In this document: piece by piece, positions 31,183-43,300 of the stretch
Layout of the letters: each line of letters starts with the position of its first letter
Numbering within the stretch: position 1 is the stretch's first letter
DNA from: Plotosus lineatus
Taxonomy: Eukaryota; Chordata; Actinopteri; Siluriformes; Plotosidae
Direction: 5' to 3'
Assembly (NCBI GenBank): GCA_024760905.1
Contig: CM045733.1
Coordinates: 37,169,501 to 37,233,500 of the forward strand
DNA: 64,000 nucleotides
The notes under the pieces: model-generated
Seen by the model: the letters and a program-made list of their open reading frames with translations, nothing else
What the model was told of the DNA's origin: nothing
Databases searched by the model: none
Made by a program: the position numbers and the translations under genes

Positions 31183-32195
31183 GTATGAAACAGCAAGTCC
31201 AGTTGTGTAATTTTTTTAAATTGTCTTTTCTTTGTCATGTTAGTCCTTTTTAATTTGCTTCTAAGCAGGTTACTATGGGTGAGAAATATAGTTTGTGCAC
31301 TTAGCATTACAAACCAGACTCAAACTGTCCAAAATAATGTAAAACTTGACAAGAAGTTCACCATTGAGGGTACACATGCCTGTGGCAGTAAAGGTTAAAC
31401 TCTATAGGGATGAACACTAGCTTATGCATCAGAAGTCCAAATGCTTTCTTTTTAAACAAAATAAATAAATAAAGTAAGTACTGTAAATAAATAATGAGCT
31501 TATCCTCAGTCTCTCTCTTCCCCTACCTCTCTCTCACTCTCTCTCTCTTACTCTCTCTCTCGCTCTCTCCCTCTCTCTCTAGAGCATGGTCTTCACATAC
31601 ACCTCCTACAGAGAAGCGATTATATACACATAGAATAGGTAATATAATAGATATTAATGCCTTTGTGATAAGTTTCTCAGACAATACAACATGACTAGCC
31701 AAAAACACAAATCAACAAAAAATAAATTTGAAACACATGAGGAGGCTGAAGATGATCTTTCCTTCACTGTACGCTAAACCACAGTTCTATGGCCCACTCA
31801 GCCCATTCACTTGTGTCCTAATGAATAGTCCTTTTTTCATTCCCCTTTTACTCTTCTGAGCTACTTTATGTAGCAATACAATCCAGCAGAAATTGATAAA
31901 AAGAACAGCATGGCCTTTCTGGGATATGTCTTTTGATAGACTAAGACATTTTCTAAATTTCACTTCCTTTAAAATCAATGGCATAAGAGTGAGCACATTT
32001 TATGGACTGGGGAAAAGGAAGTCAAATATTGTTAATCTGTTATATTCATGAAAATGTCAGAAAATTATATATTCAATTCTGAGAATATTTGTTTTTATAA
32101 AATAACAGCCTTGTCAATTATTGCGGACACAAAGACCATGTTAATGCCTTTTTGTTTAATATAATAATCTCTCATTTAACATTAAGAAATCATTC
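31183..32195. other. No recognised gene; (CT)n tract
   Basis: AT-rich sequence with a 70-bp CT-rich microsatellite at 31509-31582. No other feature supported. Confidence 0.5.
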
Positions 32196-33537
32196 AACAA
32201 AGTCCTAGAGAGTGAGCAGATGCCGGAGGAATGGAGGAGAAGTGTGTTTTTAAGAACAAGGGAGACGTGGAGAGTTGCGGCAACTACAGAGGGGTAAAGT
32301 TGATGAGCCATATGATGAAGTTATGGGAAAGAATAGTGGAAGCTAGACTAAGGGCAGAGGTCAGCATTTGTGAACAACAGTTCGATTTCATGCCAAGAAA
32401 GAGCACCACTGATGCAATGTTTGCTTTGAGGATGTTAATAGAGAAGTACAGAGAAGGTCAGAGGGAACTGCATTGTGCCTTTGTGGATCTGGAAAAAGCA
32501 TATGACAGGGTGCCAGGAGAAGAACTGTGGTATTTGCATGAGGAAGTCTGGAGTGGAAAAGAAGTATTTTAGAGTGGTGCAGGACATGTATGAGAGATGT
32601 AAGACAGTGGTGAGGTGTGCTGTTGGCGTGATCGATGAAATCAAGGTGGAGGTGGGACTGCATCAAGGATCAGCTCTGAACCCCTTCTTGTTTGCTATGG
32701 TGATGGACAGGCTGACAGACAAGGTTAGGCAAGAATCTCCATGGACTATGATGTTTGCAGATGACATTGTGATCTGTAGTGAGAGCAGAGAACAAGTGAA
32801 GGAAAATCTAGAGAGGTGGAGGTATGCCCTGGAAAGGAGAGGAATGAAGGTTAGCCTCAGAAAATCAGAATACATGTGTGTGAATGAGAAGGACCCAGGA
32901 GGAATGGTGATGTTACAGGGAGCAGAGATAAAGAAGGTGGAGGATTTTAAGTACTTAGGCTCAACAATCCAGAGCAATGGAGAGTGTGGAAAAGAGGTGA
33001 AGAAGCGTGTGCAGGCAGGCTGGAATGGTTGGAGAAAAGTGTCTGATGTGATGTGTGATAGGAAGGTATCAGCAAGAATGAAAGGAAAAGTGTACAAGAC
33101 GGTGGTGAGGCCAGCGATGTTGTATGGCTTAGAAACAGTGGCGCTGAGGAAAAGACAGGAGGCAGAGCTGGAGGTAGCAGAGATGAAAATGTTGAGGTTC
33201 TCTCTGGGAGTAACGAGTATGGATAGGATCGGAAATGAGTACATCAGAGGGACAGCCCATATAAGATGTTTTGGAGACAAAGTCAGAGAGGCTAGATTGA
33301 GATGGTTTGGACATGTATAGAGGAGGGATAGTGAGTATATTGGCAGTAAGATGCTGAGGCTGGAACTACCAGGCAGAAGGCCTAGAGGAAGACCAAAGAA
33401 GAGATTTATGGATGTGGTGAAGGAAGACATGAAGGTCGTTGGAGTAAGAGAAGAAGAAGATGCAGAGGACAGGGTGAGATGGAGGCGGATGATTTACTGT
33501 GGCGACCACTGAGGGAACAACCGAAAGGAAAAGAAGA
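32196..33537 (+). pseudogene. RTE LINE, 5'-truncated RT with frameshifts
   Basis: Begins inside the RT at 'SEQMPEEWRR' and runs to the 3' tail. A roughly 9-bp deletion replaces 'SVLVPIF' with 'CVF' near 32240. A frameshift occurs around 32530 ('ELWYLHEEVW' versus 'GICMRKSGVEKKYFRV'), and a stop at 33318 follows 'RWFGHV'. 'FADDIVICSESREQV' is intact (about 32755). The 3' tail 'gaccactgagggaacaacc' with an (aag) end is slightly diverged from other copies. Confidence 0.92.
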
Positions 33538-33679
33538 ATATTTAACATTGAGAAAAGAATGGGAAAAGACAAAGAAAATGATACCTCATTCATTAAGATA
33601 TCATTGTTGGTTCAAAAGTTACATTATTTTAAACAAATTCATGATTAAATTTTTTTATGGTCCATTTTACACTGGTCTG

Positions 33680-34012
33680 GTACCTCCTGAGTCGTAGGAC
33701 GACTCTTGGCGACCTGCCAGGAAGAATAACGTCTTGATTATCACCTTCATGGAGGTTTTCTTGGCGAGGATAGTGCAGTGGTTTGCCATTGCCTCCTGCA
33801 TGATGCAAACCTACAAGCAATTTAGAACAGCCAATTAGCCTACTGTGCATGTTTTTGGACCATGGGAGGAAACTGAGAACCCAGAGAAAACCCACGCGAG
33901 TACAGAGAAAACATACAAACTCCGCACAGAAACGCCCAGGTCTGGAATCAAACCGTGGCCTTCTTGCTGTGAGGCAGACGTGCTAACCACTATACCACCG
34001 TGCCGCCCACCC
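33680..34012 (-). mobile_element. SINE-C, near full length
   Basis: Minus strand: head 'ggcggcacggtggtatagtg' with 'cctcacagcaagaaggcc' and 'gtttgattccag', then 'gtgcggagtttgtatgtttt' and 'gggaggaaactgagaaccc' (complement region). A distinctive 3' block follows, with 'gcaatggcaaaccactgcac' and 'gtcgtcctacgactcagg'. It is the longest copy of this family in the window. Confidence 0.8.
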
Positions 34013-34029
34013 ATCTTAGTGTAAAATGG

Positions 34030-34110
34030 ATAACATTTTACGGTATATAACAGTTTAATTCTGATGTTAATAGCACCAGAATTAAACTGTTATATACCTT
34101 AAAATGTTAT
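34030..34110. repeat. 34-bp-arm hairpin
   Basis: 34030-34063 and 34077-34110 are inverted copies with one mismatch around a 13-bp loop. AT-rich; a small foldback MITE or stem-loop. Confidence 0.75.
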
Positions 34111-34476
34111 ATTTTAAAAATTAAAGTTATAATGTAAAGAAAATGATAGAAAATAATGTAATATAATTAAGTCTGGGAAAAATGATGATTTAATAAGTAA
34201 ACATATCTATAATTTTATTATCATTCAGTAGGTATTGCGCTTACATCTCCTGGGTAAGTCTTCTGTTTGTCAATTGAATATGTCCATGTATACTTATGTG
34301 TTGCAGTGTGATGTCAATAATGAATTTGTATTAAAAGAATTATTAGTATTTATTAAGTATTTCTTAATAAAGAGGCCATCTCAATAAATGCTGGCCTATA
34401 ACTATTTACAAAGTTTTGGTGGATCATTACTAAGATGGTAATCTTTCTCTAAAAATATTTATCACAGTATCTTTTA

Positions 34477-36046
34477 CAGTGGGGCCAATAAGTATTGGGC
34501 AACATAAAAATGTGCAAATTCATCCATTTAAAAAGATAAGAGGGGTTTGTAATTTTCATAATAGGTACACATTAAGCTTGAGAGACAGAATGTAAAAAAA
34601 ATGCACATTGTATAATTTTTAAACAATTTATTTGTGAAAATGGGAGGCCAATAAGTATTGGGCAGGCAGAAAAAGTTACTTTTAATACTTTGTAATGTAG
34701 CCTTGGTTGGCAATGACAGAGGTCAAACAGTTCCTGTAGTTCTTGACCAGGTCTACACACACTTTAGTTGGTATTTTGGCCCACTCCTCTGCACAGATCT
34801 TCTCTAGAGCTGTGATGGTTGAGGGCTGTCGCTTGGCAACTCGAAGTTTTAACTCCCTCCACAGGTTTTTGATTGGGTTGAGGTCTGGAGACTGGCTAGG
34901 CCACTGCTGAGCCTTGAGATGCTTTTTACGGAGCCACTCCTTGGTTTTCTTGGCTGTGTGCTTTGGATCGTTATCATGCTGGAAGACCCAGACATGTTTC
35001 ATCTTTAATGCTCTGACCGAGGGAAGGAGGTTTTTACCCAAAATGTCACAATACATGGCCCCATTCATGTTGCCATTGATACGGTGCAGTCTTCCTGTCC
35101 CTTGAGCAGAAAAGCATCCCCAAAGCATGATGTGTCCACCCTCATGCTTCACAGTAGGTATGGTGTTTTTGGGATGCAATTCAGCATTCTTCTTCCTCCA
35201 AACACAGCGAGTGCTGTTTAAACCAAAAAGTTCAATTTTGGTCTCATCTGACCACATCACATTCTCCCAATACTCCCCCTCATGGCTGCATTCCTCTGGA
35301 TCATCCAGATGATCTTTAGCATATTTCAGACGGGCCTTTACATGTTTTTTGTTTAGTAGGGGAACCTTTCGGGCAATGCAGGATTTCATCTCATGACGAC
35401 GTAGTGTGTTACTTATTGTCATCTTTGTAACGGTGGTTCCTGCCGTCTTCAAATCATTGAGCAGTTCCTGCCGTGTAGTTCTGGGCTGATTACTCACTGT
35501 TCTCAGGATCCTTTGAACCCCACGAGGTGAGATTTTGCATGGAGCGCCACTCCTAGGGAGGTTGTCAGTGATGTTATACTTCTTCCATTTTCTAATAATG
35601 TTTCAAACTGTTGATCTTTTCTCACAAAGTTGTTTACCAATTGCAGTTTGACTCATCCCAGCTTTGTGCAGTTGTACAATTTTATCTCTGGTGTCTTTGG
35701 GAAGCTCTCTGGTCTTGGTTATGGTGAAGACTGCAGTCTGACAGTTTGAAGGTGTGTGCAGGTGTCTGTTATGCATCTTATCAGTTCAAACAGGTGTCAT
35801 TCATACTGTTAACGAGTGGAGAAAGAAATAATGTTTGTTTTCTAGCTGCCCAATACTTATTGGCCTCCCATTTTCACAAATAAATTGTTTAAAAATCATA
35901 CAATGTGATTTCCTGGATTTTTTTTTTTTACATTCTGTCACTCAAGCTTGATGTGTACCTATGATGAAAATTACAAACCTCTCTTTTCTTTTTAAATGGG
36001 TGAACTTGCACATTTTTACATTGCCCAATACTTATTGGCCCCACTG
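34477..36046 (-). mobile_element. Tc1-like transposon, complete, IR/DR ends
   Basis: 1570 bp between TA dinucleotides (34475-34476 and 36047-36048). Inverted repeats of about 190 bp start cagtggggccaataagtatt at both ends. Within each, the motif 'ggccaataagtattgggc' recurs at the outer tip and again at the inner end (about 34648-34665 and its mirror near 35850), giving the IR/DR layout of Sleeping-Beauty-type elements. The transposase is coded on the minus strand. Confidence 0.96.
34682..35743 (-). pseudogene. Tc1-like transposase, inactivated
   Basis: The transposase cuts and inserts the element at TA sites. The open part (35497-34682, 271 aa) holds '[15 protein letters not shown]', '[13 protein letters not shown]' (first Asp), '[14 protein letters not shown]' (second Asp) and '[15 protein letters not shown]'. 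In the last motif the third catalytic residue is Lys (AAA) instead of Glu, so the DDE triad is broken. Upstream, in the same frame, the paired-like DNA-binding domain is readable ('[20 protein letters not shown]', then 'EKRSTV' stop 'NIIRKWKKY') with one TGA stop near 35605. The expected start codon region near 35743 reads ATA rather than ATG. Confidence 0.93.
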
Positions 36047-36949
36047 TATGTAGTGCTTTCACTGCAGGCAGGATGTCTACAGTCCATGTTGTACTCTACA
36101 GTGTATTTAAATTGACTTTGCATATCACAAATTCCTAACACAAATTCTGCCTAAATATTTTCCAGAATGTCACATGACGGCCATCGGTACCAGTCCAAGT
36201 AGCCCCTAACAAGCAATTGAACAGTTGCCAGATTTTTTCATTTTAAAAAGAAAGGACAATTCTTATGTGAAAGTCCTCTTCATATACTAGTACAACTGCA
36301 ATATATTCACCTTGGGTACTAAAGTGATAACTGCTGATACTGTCCTCTAAAGGTAAATCCTCGGACTCAGAATTGGATTTTAAATCACTGTTCTCTAAAT
36401 GAGAAATGTCACCACTCTCAGTCCTAGATTCACTATAGTTATATTTATATAACATATATAGTTATATAGATCTGAAGTCTCCTCAATTTAACTCAGAAAG
36501 AGCCTTTTAAGTTCTGTTTCAGTTTATCTGCAAACCTATCGGTAACCAACAAAAGTTTCATGGATCATTTGACTATGGCTGCAGGTGTCTGGCATGGCCC
36601 TCCATTCTTATTAACATCCAAAAGCAATTGCTTTCTGAAAGTTTCCTTTGCAACCTTTTTGTTTTAATTTCTCCAGTGATTTTCTATGAGTTTTTACTTT
36701 ATTTTTCCGTGCACTGTTTTCATTTTCCCTGCGCTTGTTTCTCAAGGTTTGTCTTTTTTTGTGGACTAAACGCATTCATTTTTTCTGATCATCAGCAGAA
36801 TTATTGGCAAGCCAAGCAGACAGGGTTCTGTTCTGTTTTACCATGTGTATGCCAGACTGTTAATGCATTGAAGTATTTCTCCTGTTGAACTGACTGAAGT
36901 CAAAGTGTCCAAACGCATTCTCTCCCAGCAGGTTTGTCAACTTGTTGAC
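36047..36949. other. Unassigned sequence, possible decayed coding piece
   Basis: About 900 bp. A minus-strand acidic open stretch (36455-36243, with 'SDLKSNSESEDLPLEDSISS') and further minus-strand pieces to 36900 look like remnants of a transposase-type protein with an acidic N-terminus, but no domain is recognisable. I cannot name the family. Confidence 0.3.
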
Positions 36950-38645
36950 TTTTAAACAATGGGGTAAAGCCATGCACCTGTCTCTTCATCAGGTGGAATC
37001 CTCTTTCATCAGATGTTTTGGCACTGTCCATGACATCCTTCAGAGGTGTGCCGACCAAGGATGATCACTCCTCGGCCAGAGACTGGTTAGCTGTCCACTG
37101 CTGATCTCTTAACTGCCAAAAGCCATTGTGAGGCTGATTCTTCTTGCTTGCAGACATCTGTTATCGCCCGTTTCCTTGTCATGCCCGTGAAGCCAAGTAC
37201 TCCGTAGGCTCTCCAAAGTGACTGCCCGGCAAAGCCCCGACTGCCAACCTCAACAGGGAGGTTCCAGGTCTTCCATCCTCTCTGTCGGCGCAGTTCATAT
37301 TTGGCCTTCTTTCTCTTGTGTGCCTCTTCCATTCTTTCTTCCCATGGCACTGTCAGTTCAACGAGCACTATACTGTATTTTGAGTGGCTCCTGACAGCAA
37401 CAGCATGTTGGGACACAAAGTAGTGGTGGTGACTTCTGGTGGGAATCTCAGCTGCTTCTTGAGATCTACCTGCAATTCCCAGTCTCCTGCTGTCGCCAGA
37501 AGACCAGTGTCTGTAGACCTCTTATTAGCAGGTGCTGCTCCCCATCTCTGACAAAGTTGATGAAGGTCAGCTTTGTCTGAGCTGTTGGCTTCTTCCTCCG
37601 TGCTACATCTAGGCTGGCCGCAATATTGCCGAGGATCTTGTCATGTCGCCATCGATATCTTCTGTCCGTCAGTGTCACACTGTAAGAAGATAGAATGTGT
37701 TCCAGGTTTGCTGGCTTACCACATAACTTGCAGGTAGGGTCTTCAGTGAGCTTCCAGGTTCTGAGGTTGACTGGTGTAGGCAGTACATCATAAACAGAGC
37801 GTAGGAGAAGTCCAATTCTCTGGTGGTCCATCTTCCACATGTTGCTCCAAGACACCCTTCTTGACCGGACCCCTTCCCATCTCAACAAACTGCCCTGTTT
37901 TTTTATCAAAATGGCTGCCACTTGTCTTGTCTCTTCTTCTGCGGACCGAACCTCACTCTCGACCATCTTCCTCTTCTCTGCATTTGATGCTGTCCTCCAG
38001 CTTGCTCTGGTTACACATCCTAACCCTAACCTGCCCTGTAGTTGCCCGTAGTCATCTGTAGTCGTCCCTACTATGTCACGATTTCTGAGCCTGGATTCTG
38101 CATCCTTTACAGCCTTGTCTGCTTTCCACTTCCGGCCAGTGTTGACTTCCACCTGGGCTCCACTAACTTTTGCTGTCTCGCAACATCATAACCTGCCTAA
38201 CTTTGGTGACCTTGAACTCTTCTGTTACAGAAGAAAGTGGAAGTTGCAGCTTGCTGCCAGTGCTGTACAGGCTGATGCTGGAGAAGCTTCTTGGAACTCC
38301 AAGCCATCTTCCGATGTAGCCACTCAATCCTCAACAGTCGATATCGGGATGTCATACACCAGAAGTGGCCACAGTAGTCTTGGCAGTACTCCATGCTGGT
38401 AGATCAAAGCCTTGTGCTTCCCTGGCAATCCACTCTTGTCCATGGCATTCATCCAGTCATCTATCTGCTGCCACATCAACTTCACACTGTCCTTACTGTC
38501 CTTGTCGTTAAGAGAGCTCCTGAACCACTTGCCGAGGCGCTTCACTGGCTGCTCGGTCACTGTAGAGACAAGTTCCCCATTGATCCTGAAGCAGAATCTG
38601 TCCTGCACTTTCCCTCTCTTCAGGACTAAGCTCCTAGACGTTGCA
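36950..38645 (-). pseudogene. Hero/R4-like LINE 3' part with restriction-like endonuclease
   Basis: From high to low coordinates. RT thumb: 'RFCFRINGELVSTVTEQPVK' and 'DKSGLPGKHKALIYQHGVLP' (38608-38324). Region 38152-37466: 'CKLCGKPANLEHILSSYSV', the CCHC-type knuckle before the endonuclease, and 'RYRWRHDKILGNIA'. Restriction-like endonuclease end at 37416-37087: 'VLVELTVPWEERMEEAHKRK' and 'LPVEVGSRGFAGQSLWRAYG'. The first part of the endonuclease (PD motif) is damaged around 37440-37466. Such enzymes cut target DNA for site-selective LINEs. It is 5'-truncated at about 38645 and split by frameshifts. Clade assignment (Hero versus R4) is from memory. Confidence 0.82.
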
Positions 38646-38739
38646 ATGTATTAACTTGTCCCTACGGTTCACACTAGGCTTTTTTCAGAATCGTTCACCT
38701 GGTAGAAAATCAGAACGTTGACGCTTAATAATATCTATG

Positions 38740-41492
38740 AACCATTGAATCTAGCCTCTCTGACTTTGTCTCCAAAACATCTTACATGTGCTGTCCCTCT
38801 GATGTATTCATTCCTGATCATATCCTTCCTCATTACTCCCAAAGAGAACCTCAATATTTTCATCTCTGATACCTCCAGCTCTGCCTTCTGTCTTTTCATT
38901 AGTGCCACTGTTTCTAAACCATACAACATCGCTGACTTCGACACCGTCTTGTACACTTTTCCTTTCATTCTTGCCGATACCTTCCTATCACCCATCACAC
39001 CGGACACTTTTCTCCAACCATTCCAACCTGCCTGCACACGCTTCTTTACCTCTTTTCCACACTTTCCATTGCTCTGGATTGTTGAGCCTAAGTACTTAAA
39101 ATCCTCCACCTTCTTTATCTCTGCTCCCTGTAACCTCACAGTTCCTCTTGGGTCCTTCTCGTTCAGACACATGTATTCTGTCTTACTGAGGCTAACCTTC
39201 ATTCCTCGTCGTTTCCAAGGCATACCTCCACCTCTGTAGATTTTCCTACACTGTTCTCTGCTCTCACTACAGATCACAATGTCATCTGCGAACATCATAG
39301 TCCATGGGGAACCTTGTCTAACCTCATCTGTCAGCCTGTCCATCACCATAGCAAACAAGAAGGGGCTCAGAGCTGACCCTTGATGCAGTCCCACCTCCAC
39401 TTTGAACTCGTCTGTCACACCTACAGCACACCTCCCCACTGTCTTACATCTCTCATACATGTCCTGCACCACTCTAACATACTTCTCTGCCACTCCAGAC
39501 TTCCTCATGCAATACCACAGTTCCTCTCTCGGCACCCTGTCATATGCTTTCTCCAGATCCACAAAGGCACAATGCAGCTCCCTCTGACCTTCTCTGTACT
39601 TCTCCATTAACACCCTCAAAGCAAACACTGCATCTGTGTTGCTATTTCTTGGCATGAAACCAAACTGTTATTCACAGATGCTGACCTCTGACCTTATTCT
39701 AGCTTCCACTATTCTTTCCCATAACTTCATCGTATGGCTCATCACCTTTATCCCTCTGTAGTTGCCTTGTCAGTAAATCTACTGCTACCTCTCCTCGACA
39801 CTTCCATACCTCCACCGGTATGTCATCAGGATCATCTGCTTTTCCACTTTTCATCCTCTTCAATGCCCTCCTCACTTCACCCTTACTAATCTTACTTCCT
39901 GGTCCTCAACAGTCACCTCTTCAACTCTTTTTTTCTCTCTCATTTCCCTCATTCATCAGCTTTTCAAAGTACTCTTTCCATCTTCCCAGCACACTTCTGT
40001 CTTCAGTCAATACATTTCCCACTCTGTCCCTAATCAGGCGAACTTGCTGCACCTTCTGACTGTCTAACCTAGCATACAAGTCATCATACGCCCTCTGTTT
40101 GGTCTTTGACACCGCTACCTTCGCCTTATGTTGTGTCTCCCTGTACTCATGTTTACTCTCTTTGGTCCTCTCTATGTCCCACTTCTTCTTAGCTAACCTC
40201 TTTCTTTGTGCACACTCCTGTACTACCTCATTCCACCACCAAGTCTCCTTATTTACTTTCCTTCCAGATGACACATCAATTACTCTCTACCTCCCTACCA
40301 TTAGACTCTACCTGTCTCCCTGATCACATTAGCTGTAGTTTTTCAGTCATCTGGAAGCACTTCCTGACCACCCAAACCTGTTTCAACTCCTCCTTGAAGA
40401 CAACACGACACTCTTCCTTTTTCGGCTTCGACCACTTTGTCTTCTGCTCTGCCTTCGCCTTCTTCACCTTCCTCACCATCAGCGTCATCCTGCACACCAC
40501 CATCCTATGCTGTTTGTCAACACTCTTACCCACTACTACTTTGCAGTCACTGACTTCCTTCAAATTACATCGCCTACACAAGATGTAGTCTACCTGTGTG
40601 CTCCTACCTCCGCCTTTATAAGCCACCCTATGCTCCTGTCTCTTCTGGAAGAAAGTATTCACCACAGCCATTTCCATCCTTTTTGCAAAATCTATCATCT
40701 GTCCTTCTGTGTTCCTGTCCTGGATACCAAACCTGCCCATCACTTCCTCGTCCCCTCTGTTGCCTGCACCAACATGTCCATTGAAGTCTGCACCAATGAC
40801 CACTCTTTCACCTCTGGGGGTACTCTGCATCACTTCATCTAACTCACTCCAGAATCTCTCCTTCTGTTCTAGCTCACATCCTGCCTGTGGGGCATAAGCA
40901 CTAACAACATTGAACATCACGCCTTCAATTTCTTACTTGATACTCATCACTCTGTCTGACACTCTTTTCTTTTCTAGAACATTCCTGACCAACTACTCCT
41001 TCAAGATGACTCCTACTCCATTTCTCTTCCCATCCACACCATGATAAATCAGCTTAAACCCTGCTCCCAAGCTTCTAGCCTTGCTACCTTTCTACCTGGT
41101 CTCCTGAACACACAGTCTGTCCACCTTCCTCTTCTGCATCATGTCAGCCCGCTCTCTACCTTTTGCTTTCATAGTTCCAACATTCAAAGTCCCTACTGTC
41201 AGCCCTAGACTCATGCCTTTCCTCTTCTCTCTCTGCATACGGACACGCCTCCCGCCTCTCCTTCTTCGACCAACAGTAGTCCAATTTCCACCAGCGCCAT
41301 GTTGGTTAACAGCACTGATGGCGGTTGTTGTTAACCCGGGCCTCGACCAAGCCGGTATGTTATTCTTATTTTTGATTCGCATTTTTATATGTGGCATTGG
41401 TTTTACGTTGGATGCCCTTCCTGATACAACCCTCTGCATTTATCCGTGCTTGGGACCGACATGACGAAGAGACACTGCATTATATTACATGC

Positions 41493-41510
<18 letters not shown>
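38740..41510 (-). pseudogene. RTE LINE, long copy with 5' end but no 3' tail
   Basis: The 5' end (minus strand) begins with an 18-base G run (C run at 41492-41509), then the leader with 'gacatgtcggtcccaagc'-type sequence. The protein starts in the 41439-41092 frame ('SLGLTVGTLNVGTM', 'CVQETR'). The endonuclease continues at 40920-40324 with 'ERVVIGADFNGHVGAGNRGD' and 'STQVDYILCRRC'. The RT at 39655-38735 contains 'DLEKAYDRVPREELWY' and 'FADDIVICSESREQ'. A deletion of about 110 bp occurs at 39765, and several frameshifts occur. It ends within 'DKVREARFNGS', lacking the last 70 or so codons and the tail. Confidence 0.9.

Positions 41511-41543
<33 letters not shown>
41492..41543. repeat. (C)18 followed by (CA)n
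   Basis: The homopolymer belongs to the RTE 5' end; the CA repeat lies just beyond it. Confidence 0.9.
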
Positions 41544-41547
<4 letters not shown>

Positions 41548-41607
41548 TGCATTTATCTCAATAGAAAATGTGAATTGCATAAAAGTAGTTCTGTTTCTTC
41601 TTCATCT

Positions 41608-41949
41608 GTTCATTTTCTGTAACTGCTTAATTCTAATTAGGGTCGCGGGGAGGCTGGTGCCCATTCCAGCAGACTTCGATTGAGGGCAGAGTACACCCTG
41701 GACAGCTTGCCAGGCCATCGTAGGGCGGAAACACGGCTTTGCAGCCTACTCTTGTCGAAAGTTAGCAATGGTTCTTTTACATGCCTTTCAACATAAACAG
41801 TGAGAGACATGGCTGGCCTTTGATAACCCAGTTAGCTGCACTGGGGGGAGGGCGTGTGTGTGTGTGTCAGTGACAACCTGTGGTGAGTGGGGCTTGAACC
41901 AATCTTAGGATCAGTGATCCAGCACCTATACCACTAGGCCACCCCTGCA
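41608..41949 (-). mobile_element. SINE-A, L2-type tail
   Basis: Minus-strand copy: L2-like tail 'ttctaattagggtcgcgggg', body, and head ending near 41949 ('ccactaggccacccctgc'). A (GT) expansion of about 10 bp lies inside the body at 41856-41868. Confidence 0.88.
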
Positions 41950-42012
41950 TTTGTTTCTTCTTCAATGTCTGGCAATTCAGCAAAAAAAAAACAAACAAAC
42001 AAACAAAAAAAA

Positions 42013-42154
42013 ACATTTGGGCCACCAAGTTTCAGTGCCTACAGGTAAATATATGTCTCTTGGATTTACATATTTACCTGTAGGCACTGAAACTTGGTGG
42101 CCCAAATGTTTTTTTGTTTGTTTGTTTGTTTGTTTGTTTGTTTGTTTGTTTGTT
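42013..42154. repeat. Perfect 40-bp-arm hairpin with (TTTG)n flank
   Basis: 42013-42052 and 42070-42109 are exact inverted copies with a 17-bp loop. The pairing is extended outward by an A-rich/CAAA tract on the left (41982-42012) and (TTTG)n on the right (42110-42154). No gene. Confidence 0.85.
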
Positions 42155-42429
42155 TTCATGAATGCTACCATCAAAACGGTAGTCTTATTGTTCACTTTCA
42201 CACATCAATTCTGCAACTTGATATTTTGCTAAAACTTGAGCCCTGTCCACCATATTGATAACAGTATTTTCTGATGGCAGATTTTTCAAACATATCTGTT
42301 GATAAAACATTTCTTGCCACAGCTTGTATTAGACTACATTTTTGGGCAGGAAGTTCATACTCAGTGGCTAGCTCCATTGCACATTTTTCAATTTCACTTG
42401 TGAACTGTTTGAGTCATATCCTGTTTGAG

Positions 42430-43300
42430 TGCTTGTATGATGTTGAATGAATGGCAGTTCTGCCTCCAGCTGATAAATCCTTTTCTGTTGTTGTTATTGT
42501 TGTCCTGGGTCAGTTCTTTTCTGTACTCGTTTTTTTTCCTTAATATGGAGTTTAGTTGCATGTTTTTGATTGCTGTGGCAATTCTGAAGATTCCTAAATT
42601 TTTGTCTAAGTTGTTTAATCTTGAAGGGGTCTATATGAAGTTCTTTTTGTCTCAGAAAACTGTCCCACTCCTTAATATATTTTGATTTTCTTCTTAACCT
42701 CTGATTAAAAAAGGCCCTCTTTTCATATGTCTCTGTTCATTCCTACAGGATGAGCTTTGTTATTTTCTCTTCTAATTGCTTGTTCTTTTCTTCAATCTTT
42801 TCTATATTAATATTTGATTTTGAGATATCAATTTGAAGTCTGTATATGCAATTATCTTTTATCTTTAAAACATTAGACATGTTAGATATTTGTTGTTTTT
42901 GCACTTCAGAGGCCAAGTATACTTCAGTTAATTTTTGTTTTTGAAACCTCAGCTGCTTTTCTTTTTTCTTAGATCACTTTCAATTTGAGAATGCTGGCAA
43001 CCTGATAGTGATATCTTTCTTTTTTGCTATGTAGTTGGTGACAAAAAAAGGCATTTTCCCACAAGTAGGCATCTTATGTATCAACATTTTTTCCTTTTGA
43101 CCTTTTAAGTTCCTGGTAATTTGTTTTTACTGACTGTATAATTTTTTGATATAAGCTCTGTCCCCGAACATTCAAGGAAAATGGATTCACCAACCATCCA
43201 GATGTGATTGATTCCTGTACAAAAGTTAAGTGTGTCTAATAGTAACCCATTAGTTATTTTTTTCTTCTGGGATAATATGCTCTTTAGTAGATCAAACAAT
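42430..43300 (-). pseudogene. Decayed coiled-coil coding fragment, possibly LINE ORF1
   Basis: Translating the minus strand across frames gives Lys/Glu/Gln-rich heptad-like segments ('LRFQKQKLTEVYLASEVQKQ', 'INIEKIEEKNKQLEEKITKL') between 42750 and 42960. A different open piece lies at 43299-43105. No single frame exceeds about 65 codons. ORF1 of some LINEs has such coiled coils, but a host gene relic is equally possible. The family is not recognised. Confidence 0.3.

Noticed and set aside
42115..42154. CRISPR-like array
   Set aside because: Simple (TTTG)n repeat without spacers; genome is eukaryotic.
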